DNA of 64,000 bases from Theristus sp. LFF4_11 (Eukaryota > Nematoda > Chromadorea > Monhysterida > Xyalidae), in the NCBI GenBank assembly GCA_030248135.1, contig JASANC010004614.1, forward strand, positions 1-64,000, written 5' to 3'. Positions 18,843 to 31,100 of this stretch are shown here, one piece after another. Numbering within the stretch: the stretch's first letter is position 1; each line of letters opens with the position of its first letter. The notes beneath the pieces were generated by a model, which made no database searches, was not told the DNA's origin, and worked only from the letters and a program-made list of their open reading frames with translations. The position numbers were made by a program, and so were the translations under genes.

Positions 18843-21109
18843 ATGTTCAGGCACATCGCCCAACATATTTATTGCACCATGCATTGCACCGCCTCCATTC
18901 GTCTGCTGGTTGCTGCGGTGACGTCGATCGTATCGACTGGCGACTCGCGCAAATCGTCGGTGCTCTCCGCAGTGGAGGACAACTTCTCCGGCTCCGCGTT
19001 GACCGCATACCACGAACTGACTGAGATCGTCAAGGACGATCCGTATGCGGTCTTCCCGAGTTGCCGGAACGTCGCTGAGATCTCGACCGTCGATGAATGC
19101 ATCGAGTCGCCGGCTAACGATTTCATAAATGGCACCGCGGAGAAACTCGAAAAGGCTGGCTGCTTGGTTAGTGTGGAATGGGTTCGCTGAAGAGCCCTGA
19201 TGGAGATTGGCGATATTCTTTTGTTGCAGTAAAATGAGGCGTTTATATGCGCAACAAAACTGTTTTTTTTGCACCACAGCGCTCATGGGATACAAAGTTA
19301 ATCAGAAAAAATGTGGGACTCTAAGCTTGTAGCTTCACGCGTAACTATAAACGTACAAACGTTTTGTCGTTTCTAGCACAATTTATATACTGTAGGCGCT
19401 AAAATGTTTATTCTACCTACATAGATACGTCAAATATTACGATAAGACAGGATAATGTGCTGTTTTTCCAGCCTCCATCCGAAGGTCAGTTGGCTCTGAT
19501 CAGAACTGCAGTGCAGAATTTCGTTGACCAAGATGAATTGAGGATATATTCAAAACGACTGAAACAATGCGGTGCGACGTGCACCAGAAAGCTGAGATGC
19601 TGCGGGTACGGAAGAAATGAAACGCTTTTTAAATATTTTGAACATTTGAAGCATATGTCACGTTTTTATATTGCTTTTGGCCCGGGACTTTTCTTCTTCT
19701 GTTTTTGGAAAGAGATGCAGGTTTTCATCGGATTTTGAAACCTCGAGTGGGATTTGAACCCACATCCGGTGATTTCTTCCGGTGATGCACGCATCTCTTT
19801 CCAAAAATTGAATCATGTTTTTTTTTGTTCAGAACAGCACGCAATTTCTTGCACCAAGGCTTGCAGTCGTTTTCGTGCGAGAACAAAGTCTGCGAGGTAA
19901 GGTAATGAACAAAAAATTAAAAAAAAACTTATACCGTATTACCCCCATTAAACCCCCCCCCCCCCACCATTAATCCCCCCCCACCAATAAACCCCCACCC
20001 CCCCGACCAGTTTCCGAATAATCCCCCCCACAAATAATCCCCCATGGGGGATTATTGGAGACCTGTTTGAAACACATACCCAGCGAATTCAGTGGCTGGT
20101 TGCAGTGAAAATGATGAAATTGTGCTACCAAAGGCCCCAAATGGGTGAGTTAATAGTAATTTCATTACAAAAGGCTGTTATAAAAGGAAATTTCTATGTA
20201 GAGTAGAAGTTTCTGCGACTTTCTTGCCTGCCATGCAATGTATTTTTGCCATTTTTCAACAAACCCCCACCCCTAGAATTTTTTGTAAAATAAACCCCCC
20301 CCCCCACCAATAATCCCCCCCCACCAATAAACCCCCACCCCTAAAAGTCGCTGACGTATTAATCCCCCATGGGGGTTTATTGGGGGTAATACGGTATTAA
20401 AAATCAATATTATTTCTCGTTCTCCTGCATGCACACCATATTGTCATTAATAATAAAACTCTCTCAGTCTCGCTTTCAAAATCAGTCTTTGGAACTACAA
20501 AAGTGATTCAGGTCAACATGTTGTCATTCCGAGAGATGCGACTGTTGGGCGTAAAAACTCAGTGTGCCTTTGGCGAGGCTGCCATGCCCGATTGGAAGCT
20601 CGTCCAGACTGGAACCAGACTGGTCAGCCGCGAACTGGGCATTATGAACAAAAAACTAATGTGCTCCCTGTTTCGCACGGTGCAACCGCGCATGAATTGC
20701 GTCAGGTAGGGTGAAAATCAAACTGTGGGGACTGCAGTACGGTATCTACCGTATCGGGTTTTGAAACGATCTTCCTGTTAAGTAGTGAAGCTTTGGTTGT
20801 TGAGAAGGATTACAATTGCATCAATTTTTATTTTTATAAATTGGTTCATTTTTAACGTGACTTTTATTTTTCATTCTAGCGTGTAACTCTTGATTATTCA
20901 AGTGACGCTAACTTGATTATTCAACGTTAAACAGCAATGGTAACTATTCAGATCAAAAACTCCCGGCAAGTGCACATGTTGTTGTCATAACAAACGACCG
21001 GACACTGACCTCGGCATATGCGTACGAGGGGGAACCGATGCTGCGCGCTGTGCGAATGCGGTGGAATCAGACAATTGAGAAACGTATGATAACATTGATT
21101 GCTATGTAG
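18843..21109 (+). CDS. Secreted cysteine-rich orphan protein
   Basis: Five exons: 18843-19166, 19472-19605, 19833-19896, 20512-20705 and 20935-21109 (TAG), all junctions in phase, about 296 aa. A second ATG at 18879 gives a better signal peptide (MHCTASIRLLVAAVTSIVST). The mature protein has paired cysteines in every exon (PSCRN, DECIE, KQCGATCTRKLRCC, SFSCENKVCE, KTQCAF, LMCSLF), suggesting a disulfide-bonded extracellular domain; no named family. Exon 1 is noticeably GC-rich compared with its flanks. Intron 3 holds a C-rich transposon and intron 2 a tRNA-like relic. A possible AATAAA lies at 21336. The exon 4 acceptor was chosen because it closes the phase; an upstream CAG at 20485 would not. 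Confidence 0.62.
19738..19802 (-). other. tRNA-like relic
   Basis: On the minus strand GTGGGTTCAAATCCCAC forms a perfect T-arm with a box B. It is preceded by a CCGG...CCGG hairpin instead of a standard anticodon arm and by a poor D-arm. The flanks GGAAAGAGATGC form an inverted repeat around it. Probably a tRNA pseudogene or tRNA-derived element rather than a functional tRNA. Confidence 0.35.
19932..20396. mobile_element. TA-flanked C-rich inverted-repeat transposon, copy C
   Basis: TACCGTATTACCCCCATTAA at the left and the matching inverted end TGGGGGTAATACGGTA at the right. Same internal layout as copy B (CCCCCATGGGGGATTATTGG, CCAGCGAATTCAGTGGCTGG). It is about 465 bp, in an intron of the secreted-protein gene. 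Confidence 0.9.
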
Positions 21110-21527
21110 CTTCAGTTGGCATCCGTGTATTATTTACTTACGTATAGCCTAATTGTCTGCTCTGGTATTACACGTACATGGTTCAACAATTTGTTAAGTG
21201 GATACGATGAGCTTACACGATGTAATCAATTGTTACTGATAACTTCGATGAACAAAAAAGATATAAAAACAAATGCAAAGACGTTTTCGGATAACACTTC
21301 TTGTTTTTGTGCTGGTATTAAAATGAACAAAACCAAATAAAAAAACGAAGCTACGTCAGATACTGTTTATTCCACAGAGCGGGGGTCCAGCATTGTGTAA
21401 TATTTGTACATTGTACACGGGTACAAGAATCATCAAAGCACGCGATATACATTGAAATGTTTTATTTGTCTTCAAAACACTACAATGCTGAACGGGAACA
21501 AATAAATAATTGAATGTAAGCAACTAA

Positions 21528-23759
21528 TCACCATTTCAAGCTGTAACTGCGTCTTCGTCGTCTTGAAGATTTATCTTCTTCCGATCCAGACCCCTCGTTA
21601 TCTGAAATAAACGCCACTGCAGAATGAAGGAACTCGACACTGGAGAACTGTAGGTATTTTAAATTAAAAAGAACAAATATATTCATTGATTTCCACTAAC
21701 CGATGTCGGCCTGCTTTCGCTTCGACGGCGAATACAGCTCAAATTTACCCATGCCATCAAGAATTTTCTTGTACGAAGGTCGAATTTTCTGTTCAGAACA
21801 ATGTGATAATCGATCACTTATAAGTTGCGAACTGCAATGGTTTCCTCCAGAATTTACCTTGACTTTCTTCGGGTCCACTTTCGCGTAGACGCTCGGCGAA
21901 ATGCTGGACCAAACTACTAGCGGCGCGTTTTTGAACATTCGCTCCGGGAATTGGTTGATGGCTACGTAAGACATTTTGCCCCACACAGTCGGTTCCATAT
22001 TGGCTACCAGTCCTGAACCATTGATTATAATTGTTAAAATGGCATGTCAACATTTGCATGCGCAAAAATGTTACCCTGCCACGGCAAGTTTTCTGCGACG
22101 CCGTCATTCAACTCGGCCCATGTTCCTTCGGGCAGGTACGGCACGATGTCCAGCCAACAGGGACCCATCGATCGAATCTTGCTCTTCGGCAGCTGTAAAT
22201 ATCACGGCAAAAAATACTAGGGTGTCTCTGATGTCAAAACACCAAACAGAAAATATAAACCATCAATTCAAAACCGATTCCAACTCACGCCATTAATCAC
22301 TTCGGCAAGTGCTTTTTCCTGTTCGCGCGCCGGTGCGGCTGGCGACTGAAGGATGCCTTCCGGCAGATGAACACGCAACGCTGACTCCTCGCCGATTGCG
22401 TCGTGATTCAGGCGTTTCCACGTGGACACTTTGATGTTGGCGAGATCGTTGATGTCGAGACACTCGAGCAGTTTAGCGGTCGCCGCCGCCGTGCTCGGAT
22501 CGCCCGTCGGACCTGCCGTCGTCGTCTCCTCTTCTTCCTCTTCCTCCTCCTCCCCTGTTCCATTTTCATCATCGGTTCCTAAAATCAATGGGTCTGATGT
22601 GATTGATGATAATTTAGATTAAAAATCGCAGTTACATTTTGTTGTTCTGAACGTTTCAAAAAAATGACCTTCACTTAACAAAGAACATCCAAACGAGTCA
22701 TGATACTTCAATAAAAACTAACACGCACTCAAAATAAAAAGGCTAAAACAAAAAATGCACAATTCTTCAACACTAACCGAATTAACAAAAAAACAATAAA
22801 AACAAAGGCTTTAAAAACTGACCATCTCCATTCTCCGGATCCGAGCCTTTTCCGCCCGGGAGTCGGCCGCGTTGATTTGGCCCCCCGCCCTCGCCCGGAT
22901 CTGGAAACTTTCCTTCTCCTTTGCCTGGAAATTTCGGCTCCGGTGGAGGTTCGGTTGGCTCTTCTTTGGCTGGTGCCGGTGCAGGTGCCTCTTCTTCTTC
23001 TTCTCCTCCTTCATCATCTCCTTAAAAAGGGTGTTTATTCCAAAAAACGTAACAAAAGATTTCTCGATGCATGATGCTTTATTATGCTTCAGGCTTAGAC
23101 CAACACCGACTTGATTCAGGCTTAAGATTGGTCAATGCCGAACGGTTGAATGAAGGGGGATAAATTTAAAAAAATAGACGCGCGGTCATTAAGCTTTCTC
23201 CCCCTACGATCAATAGTTCAAGAAATCAAAGTCGTGCTGTCGTTCAATAAAACAAACGGTCCACCCGACCACATGCATTTCTAGAAAAAGAGAATGCTGC
23301 AACTCAGACAAAACTCACCCTCGCACACATAATCTCCACTGCCGTCACCGGTGCAGATAAGGTAATCGCCGCCTCCACCGTCGCCGCCTCCATTACCGCC
23401 TCCATCGCCGCCTCCGTTGCCGCCTTCACCCTGAAAAAAACTTGGAAAAAAATTGAGAAAATGTGATAAAAACAGAGATGTGCATGATAACTGGCAACAC
23501 TGGTCTTTTGGATGAATAACATTTGAATTTGTTTGAAACACACTTTTTCTTTGAAAAACGGTTATTCATAACGATGATTTGCAATTTGTAAAAGAAAAAA
23601 CAAATGGATTTTTGAAAAAGAGTTTGTTATCAATAGCGATAAACAAAAGAACATCAGTTTTACCCCTCCGCCGTCTCCTCCCCCGCCGCAAGCGCTGATT
23701 GGCTGGGCAAGGATAAGCGCCAGCCCGGTGCAGATTAAAACCAACAGAAATCGGTTCAT
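21528..23759 (-). CDS. Secreted acidic/Gly-rich orphan protein
   Basis: Eight exons, all in phase: 23759-23664, 23430-23319, 23020-22823, 22578-22289, 22192-22075, 22012-21858, 21788-21701 and 21601-21528 (TGA); 376 aa. The order is signal peptide (MNRFLLVLICTGLALILAQP), Gly/Asp repeats (GGGDGGG type), a Glu/Pro-rich segment (DDEGGEEEEEAPAPAPAKEE), a second Glu run, then a folded-looking C-terminal half with conserved-looking aromatic residues (SMGPCWLDIVPYLPEG, VWGKMSYVAINQFPER). It ends in a basic SRRRRRSYSLKW tail. The acidic runs suggest calcium or matrix binding; this is inference. No family was recognised. AATAAA on the minus strand lies about 62 bp past the stop. Confidence 0.72.
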
Positions 23760-24660
23760 TGTTATTCTGCTTCGTTTCAGTGCTGGTTTGAGAAATGGTT
23801 TGACTTCGTAATCGTATCAGTCAAAAAAATTATGCACAAACAATTTTTTTGCAGCTGTGACGTGTATTACGTGTATCAGTTATGGCGACCTTCCTTGCGC
23901 ATTTCACAAACATATGCGCAAGTAATTTTTGGTGACAAACTTGTAATCATTCGGCACGTTGTATCATGTGCAGTTGCAGTCTTGATATTCAGTTAAATTT
24001 TGTTTTCTCACTTCATTTTCTCTGTTTACTGTGTGATGCAAGCAAAACAATATATTCATAATTGTTAGGAAACAGTTTTACACAAAAGCAATGTCAAAGT
24101 CGTACGAGCAGCTAACACGACGAAAAACCGGACCCCCTTTTTCTGTTTGATGTGAAGAAATCTAAAGTGTCATGGGCAAAGTTTAATGAGAGTTTCACTT
24201 GTTTCGTCTCTCATTTAGCACCGTTGTTAACTCTTCCAGTGCAACCAACTGAAAAATGCCCTTTGTCAGCTTGTTGTGTGCATACGAAAATAAAACAGTG
24301 TTAATTAATCAATAAAAATATGCTCTAGTACTGTTTTGATAACATCATTGTCTGAAAAAAAACTTTTGTCATCAAAAAATCTTCTGTTTATTTCAAAGAC
24401 AGTGACCTTAAGACAGGGCAGGGATAATAAAATACATGAGCTGATTTTGTACATTTCAAGCAACATCCCAAAAAAGTTCCACGTGTAATCCAAGTATTAA
24501 ATTCTTTCTACTAATAATTTAATGAATGTACCTGTGTCTTTTGCAAACTAAAACGATGTGACATTTTGAAGTGTCTGATCACTCTGATCGTGTGTGATTA
24601 GGATGATTAGATTTTGATTACAGCATGTTTTGTTTTGTAAACTAGACCGGGTCCATTTGT
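23760..24660. other. Intergenic, no gene seen
   Basis: AT-rich sequence upstream of the acidic secreted protein. The longest ORFs are short and lack splice-consistent neighbours. It presumably contains the minus-strand gene's promoter, but no specific element was recognised. Confidence 0.4.
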
Positions 24661-24665
24661 GAAAA

Positions 24666-24797
24666 AGTTAAGGGACATTCATGAAGCAGGATATAGTGAA
24701 CCGCGTAGCTATGTTTCAACACAGCTATATTAATTACAGCAAAGCTACACACAACATTAATACGCCTCACTAAATACTGCTTCATGAATGCGCCTTA
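24666..24797. mobile_element. Palindromic MITE (CATTCATGAAGCAG family)
   Basis: GACATTCATGAAGCAGGATA at the left and TACTGCTTCATGAATGCGCC at the right, with inner inverted pieces GCGTAGCTATGTTTC / CAAAGCTACACACAAC. Longer and more diverged than the copies at 33.8 kb and in COG6. Confidence 0.8.
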
Positions 24798-25639
24798 AAT
24801 GTAAAATGCAATATAAAAGCAAGTGAAATTCAATACATTCTGACCAATCCAATGAAATTTTTCAAAAGTGATGCTGAAATGAAATGTAACATGACGACTA
24901 CACATGGGTTGCGTAAAAATACGCCGCAGAGCATAAATACGCCGCTGTGCAACAATGCTGCCAAAGCGCAATAAGCCCTTTCCGGGCTTTCCCTCAGCCC
25001 TTCGGTACTGATGTGCCTCCGCTTAAGCACGAACTTGCGCCCCATGAGTCGTGATTGTGAGGGAGGACCCTTATTGCATTTCGACCCAACCCAAGCACAC
25101 TCCCAAAAATCGGCGGGGGTTAGGGGCTTTGAAAAAATTTTTTTTTATTTTTTTTCGTTTTTTTTTAAATTGGATTTTTTTTCAAACTTAAAAAAAAAAT
25201 TTGAAAATTTTTTCTTCTACTTTGCTCTGAAAATTCGATTTATGGCATAATTTTTTGAAAGTTCAAACCAAATTTTCTTCCCAACTTCTTTGTGTGCTTA
25301 GGTAAATGTCATTATTTGGTCATTTTGACCGACGTACTCCATGTTTTTCGATTTGGATGACTTCTAGAGTCAATTTTTAGCGTTGAAATGACTCAACTGA
25401 ATTGAAATATCGTTTCAGAAATTGTTTTCTTGCAACTTAGAACATGTTTTTCAGTCGGTAGGCCATGAGATGAACATGATATCTTGTTGATTGGCGTATG
25501 TTATAGGTCTACAATGAAGTTGTGCGATATATTGTTAAACAATTGGAGCGGAGGTGTTGGTTAATACCACATCACACGACCGTTTTTCAGATACCCGATA
25601 GCATGGCCACATGTTAAAACTTGCGTGCTGAGCTAAACT

Positions 25640-28090
25640 AACGTGTTAAACTTGCGTCTGTCAGTTGCCCGCAACGTGATCGCGAAATCATGGTACGTGT
25701 TTTCGATACGATGATTTGAAGAGTGGGCTCTCGCCATGTGGCAGATAATATAGCTGGTTGAACCTGAAAGTGTCTTGGGGCGACCGGGTCGACAGGGGTT
25801 GCCGACTTAGCTACAGCAAACAGGAATTTTTGAACACAGTCAAATTTTGGTAATTTTCTAAAGAGGAACAACTAAGAACGGTCCAATATTCAAGTACACG
25901 TCGAAAATTGTCCTGTTTTACTGTTGAAAATGCAACTTTCCCTCTATGAAATGGACATAATTTCAATAAAACACGATTTTCGCTCTTATAGTTTTTTTTA
26001 AATTTTTTAATTTAAAAAAATCCGGATTTTTTTTCTCTGACCCTACCCGTACCTAGGGTCATAGTTGTTCTAGGGGGGGGGGCCTGGGGGGGGGCCGGCC
26101 CCCCCCCAAAAAAATTTTCGAATCTATCTCTATCAAACAGGTTTTTTCGGCTCAGCTATTATCTATCTAAAAAAAATTTCTCAGCCAGCTATCTATCTGA
26201 AAATTTTTGTTGTCGAGGACATAAAATGAGTCAATTTTTGAGCAAAATTGACCATTTTTGCTCGTAATTCTTGAAAATTTCGCTAATTTTAGGTAAAATA
26301 CGCGCTTATACTTGATTTTTAGTGTATTTTTAGCATTATTTTGCTGTTTTTATAGCTTTTTATTGTTTTAGCTATCTATCTGTCAAATTTCAAAATTTTG
26401 ACCGCCCCCCCCCAAAGTCACATGGCCCCCCCGCGGCCCCCCCCAAAATTTTCCAGCTATCTACAGGGTGAACCAAAAAAAGGTTCCAATTCTAAAATGC
26501 TCTCACTGGCGTGCGCTGAGGTGTTTAGAGCTGAAAATTGGAACACTATTAGAAAACAGTTGGAGGTTTTTCTGACTATTTTTTTTTTCACGGTATGTTG
26601 CCCCTATCACTCACTACAGCAGAATATCTGAAAAACATGAAAAATCGACAAATGTGGTGAAATGCAGAGAATTAATTTAGCTGTTACAAAGACCAAATGA
26701 TGAACGTTGGTGATAACCCGAGTGTTCGCAACACAAAAAAGATGAAAAAAACAATACGCACACACAACAGCTTGGAAATGCCGAATGCTCAATGGCATTT
26801 GAACAGTCTTTGAGCAAGCTGATGTTTCACTTCGAGTCTGAGTGTGCGTGAGCGGTTCTGCTCAGAACAGATGCAAATTTAACTTTCCAGAGGCAACTTG
26901 TTTTTTTCCTTTTTTTAATTCACACAATTTGCCACTCTGATATTTTCACCACAGCAGACAAGTTGTTTTCTGCAGTGAAAGACGCAATTCCATTTTCAGT
27001 CTTTGCTGCCATCATGGTTAAGTGTGGACGGCAGAGCAAGGAGTCTGGTCTGCCAATTGGTGGGAGCATGCGAATAACTTTTCAACAGTGGTTCGGAAAT
27101 TTTGTACAAAATTCAATTTGACCCCGCGTGACGATACATCAGTTCGGAAATCAGTTTATGAGCAAGATAAACAGTGAGATTATGGATAACCATTGTTTTT
27201 TCGTCAAAAATTGTTATTTTTGAAAATTACACTGTAAGAGTGAACTGATACGTGTAAGGGAAAAAAATTAAATCCCAAAAAACCTCCCAAAGAGTTCTTA
27301 CAGTGTTCAAAAATTTTGAGCTATGAGGTCCCTTTGTTACAGCTAAATCCTTCCTTTGTATTTCACAACATTTATCGATTTTTCATGTTTTTCATATATT
27401 CTGCTGTAGTGAGTGACAGGGACAACATACCGTGACAAAAATTTGGTCAAAAAACCTCCAAATGTTTTCTAATAGTGTTCCAATTTTCAGCTCTAAACAC
27501 CTCAGCACACGCCAGTGAGAGCATTTTAGAATTGGAACCTTTTTTTTGACTCACACTGTATCTATCTAGAAAATTTGCTCCAGCTATCTATATCGGCCCC
27601 CCCAACCCCTCGGCTCTGGAACAACTATGCCTAGGGTTAGGGGGAAAAAATCCGGATTTTTTTTAAATTAAAAAAAATTAAAAAAATTTTTTTTTTACAA
27701 GTTAGGTTCGTCTCGTCGAGCTGAGTTCATCTAGACTATTTTCAGAACGATCCGGAAAACTATAAGAGCGAAAATCGTGTTTTATTGAAATTATGTCCAT
27801 TTCACATAGAGGGAAAGTTGCATCTTCAACAGTAAAACAGGACAATTTTCGACGTGTACTTGAATATTGGACCGTTCTTAGTTGTTCCTCTTTAGAAAAT
27901 TACCAAAATTTGACTGTGTTCAAAAATTCCTGTTTGCTGTAGCTAAGTCGGCAACCCCTGTCAACCCGGTGGCCCCCCCCCCCCCCCGCCCCCTCCCCAA
28001 GACACTTACTTTCAGGTTCAACCAGCTATGCTATCTGCCACATGGCGAGAGCCCACTCTTCAAATCATCGTATCGAAAACACGTATTGAA
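25640..28090. mobile_element. Inverted-repeat element with nested insertion
   Basis: Outer arms: about 25690-25990 and 27745-28085 are reverse complements (for example CCTGTTTTACTGTTGAAAAT and TTTAGAAAATTACCAAAATT), so the same 23-residue reading frame start (MFLFRKLPKFDCVQKF) occurs on opposite strands. Inside are G-rich/C-rich boundaries around 26050-26110 and 27590-27650 that also pair (CATAGTTGTTC). A mariner-like element is nested within. No intact ORF was found. Confidence 0.7.
26461..27560. mobile_element. Mariner/Tc1-like element, degraded
   Basis: TIRs start TACAGGGTGAACCAAAAAAA and end TTTGACTCACACTGTA. The arms pair for about 200 bp (AGGTTCCAATTCTAAAATGC; GAAAACATGAAAAATCGA-type sequence). 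Near 27019-27177 a frame on the plus strand reads VWTAEQGVWSANWWEHANNF, then a helix-rich stretch ending in a stop. This resembles the first helix-turn-helix of IS630/Tc1/mariner transposases. Only this remnant is left. Confidence 0.55.
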
Positions 28091-28168
28091 AACCAGTCGC
28101 TGACGGCACTTGCCTGCACTACGGCCGCACGGATCGACGGGTGAAGTTTTTGGAGCGACTAAAAAATA

Positions 28169-31100
28169 ATGAGCGGTGACGACGACGACGATGGAGGTGA
28201 ACGAACAGACAGAAGAACAAGCAGAAGATACGTTGCATCACTGGACGTTGGCACAACGAATGTCCGCTGCTGTTTGTACGATCGAAGCGCTGCACTTGTT
28301 GGATTCCATTCAAAAAAGGTAAAAATAACTCGCTGATGCAGCAGCGACCGGCGATGTGAATCGACTGTTGTTGTTGTTGTTGTTTGTTGTTGTTGGTAGT
28401 GGTGGGGGGGGGGGTGGTTTTTTGTTTTTCAGTTCATTCATTTCCACCTTGACACCACCAGCATTTGGCAATTCCGATGAAAGTGTAAAACTTGAAACTA
28501 TGATCAACATGATGTGGAGGAGAGGATAGGGTTGTTAAACAAAAATGAAAATTTTTTTTTAAAGTGATTAAAAAAAAACAAAAATGCCGATTTTTTTTTT
28601 TAATTCGAAAAATTTTCCTCTAATATGCTCTGAAAACCTCAATTTTGGCAAAATTTTTCGAAAGTTCAACAAAAATTTTCTTTGATTATACCTCGTAAAA
28701 CCTTTAGCAGTCGATTTTGGGCCGTTTTACCGACTGATTTTAGGCTACGACAACATCTGCGATGAAGTTTTTGAGCGTCCCAAAGCTTGGCCTACCATTT
28801 CCGATGCAGATAAGGTGACGATTCGCCTCGCAGAGCGTCCGATTGTGCTCGCTGCTCCGTTTGCAAGCGCTACGTTGTCTGGTTGCTTGCTGCTTCGTGT
28901 CGTGTCGTCGCAACACCATCAGAAGAATTGATCGAATTTCAAGGCGGTATGTTTGTCTTCACTTCAGCATTAGTTTAGCTGGGGACAATTAGTGACGTTT
29001 TGGAGGTCAAAACACAAGAAGAGGCATGGTGACGGTTTGGAAAAGGGGTAATTGAGGTCACCAAAACAAAATCTGCAAAGTTCCGTCATATGGGAGTCAT
29101 TCGGGAGGCGCTTGCATATCATATGTGGTTCTTCGGACTCCCTGATTGATTTAGCACAACTTTGATTTTTGAAATTTTTTTTTTTAAAAATTTAAAAAAA
29201 AACAAAAATGACGATTTTTGTTTTTTTTAACAACCCTAGGAGAGGAGAGGTAATTTCAAACGGAGTAATGTATCGTTGTTATAATACAATTTGTTTCATT
29301 CAGCTGACGATGAAATCGCCTGAGCGATTTTCGTCCGAGTTCGATCCGAACCACATCTGGGAGACGGTGCTAGAAGTGATCGGCAAAAGCCTCGAAGGTT
29401 TGTTGCGCTTCACATCGCGGAAGCGAGGGGGGTTGCAGGATTGTTGGAGTTTTTGAAAACCAGAAAAAAAACCAGCACAAACCTGCTTGCATCACGTGCC
29501 AGAATCAAACGCCAACATCCGAGCGGACGACATCGCGGCGTTCGGTATTGCCACGCATCGAAACACGTTTCTCATGTGGGACAAGTAAGTGCGGCGATGC
29601 TGATCTGCATATTATCATTATCAATTTTTTAAGTTCTGCGACTGAATGCGTAGGCAGACGTAGAAAGGAAACTAGTTTCAATCCTTATGTGGCAATTCAA
29701 AGTCGCCTAAGTGACTCTGCCCTGTGTACGGGACTCGGATTACTTAACCAATTTTGAATTTTTGCGTCCTCTGCGTGAAACTGCTTACCAGTCCATACGC
29801 GCATTGAGTTGCGGGACCAAAATGAAAGATCATAGTTCAACAGATTTCATGAAAAAAAAAACGCAAATCTACTAAGCTGAGCCCGAGCCCGGTTTGCCAG
29901 ATTTTGTTTGCCTGTTGGATTCGGGTGTATTTTTTACTAATGTTTTGAATGTTCATTTGATTTTATTCTTGTGTCTCTTTTGCAGGGAGTCCGGAAAGCC
30001 GTTGCACAATTTCATCACGTGGAAAGACAATCGGTGCAGTCGCATCACCGACTCGTTGAATCAACAGTTCATCATCAGAGTGAGTGTCTGGAACATTTTA
30101 TTATTTTTAGAACTGTAAACACCCAATGGACAATAATGCACTGAAACTGGATCAAGCAATCGAGCAGTCTGCTCGCTATGTGTTGCAATGGCAACAGCAA
30201 ATTCAACGCTGGTTGTTTTCTGTTTTATCGAAATGCACCTGTCGCTGTCGTCCACAGCAGCAAACTCAAAGCATGAAGCACAGAATGAATTACTAGCCAA
30301 TTTTTGTCACCCTCGTGGCCTGGTGGTAGTGCGTTAGACTGCAGTCTGTGCGCTCGGGGGATCGAGCCCCGCCGTGGGGTGTATAGGCACTTAATGACAG
30401 AGAAAACTCGATGGGCGCCCTACTCAATCCCAATGGCGTTCTGTACGCTTCTCTGGGTTAGCCATGACTAAAAACATCGCTTAAAATTAACAACAACTTT
30501 TAAGCGACTTTACGATATGACATGAGCAACAATTGTGTCTGCCGTTTTGTCACCGCAGGCCATCCGAGTGATTGCTGGCGCGCTCTACTTCGTCACCGGC
30601 AACAATCGTTTCATGTTGGCGAAAATCGTTCGGTTCATGAACGCAATGGTGTGCACGAGGATGCTTTGGGTGCTTCAGCGGTATCCGGAGGTGAAAACTC
30701 ACTTTTTTCGGATCGGAACCGTGTTTTTTTGTCTCGCCCGATGTCAATCATTCTGATGTATGTTGTTGAATCGCAGAACAAACACACAGGCACAAACGTC
30801 GTATACCATGAAACGCAACAATCAGCAGCGTTGTAATATGTGCCAGTGTGTTTATGATTCAGTATCAGACCAGAAGAGACACACCACACAATATTCGAGC
30901 GCTAGAAAACAGATTTTAGCCAGATGCTTGATCAAAACATAGTCTGATAAACTGCATAAAGTTTCTTGCGTTCATGTCTCAGCTGCGTAAAGGCATCACG
31001 GACGGTAACGTCGTGTACGGTTGCCTCGAGTCGTGGCTGTTGCACAAATTCTCAAACGGGAAACTGAAGGCTGGCGTCACTGAAGTCTCGTTGGCCAGCA

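Noticed and set aside
24305..24493. 62-aa minus-strand ORF with hydrophobic segment
   Set aside because: No splice-consistent neighbours, no clear signal peptide, AT-rich surroundings.
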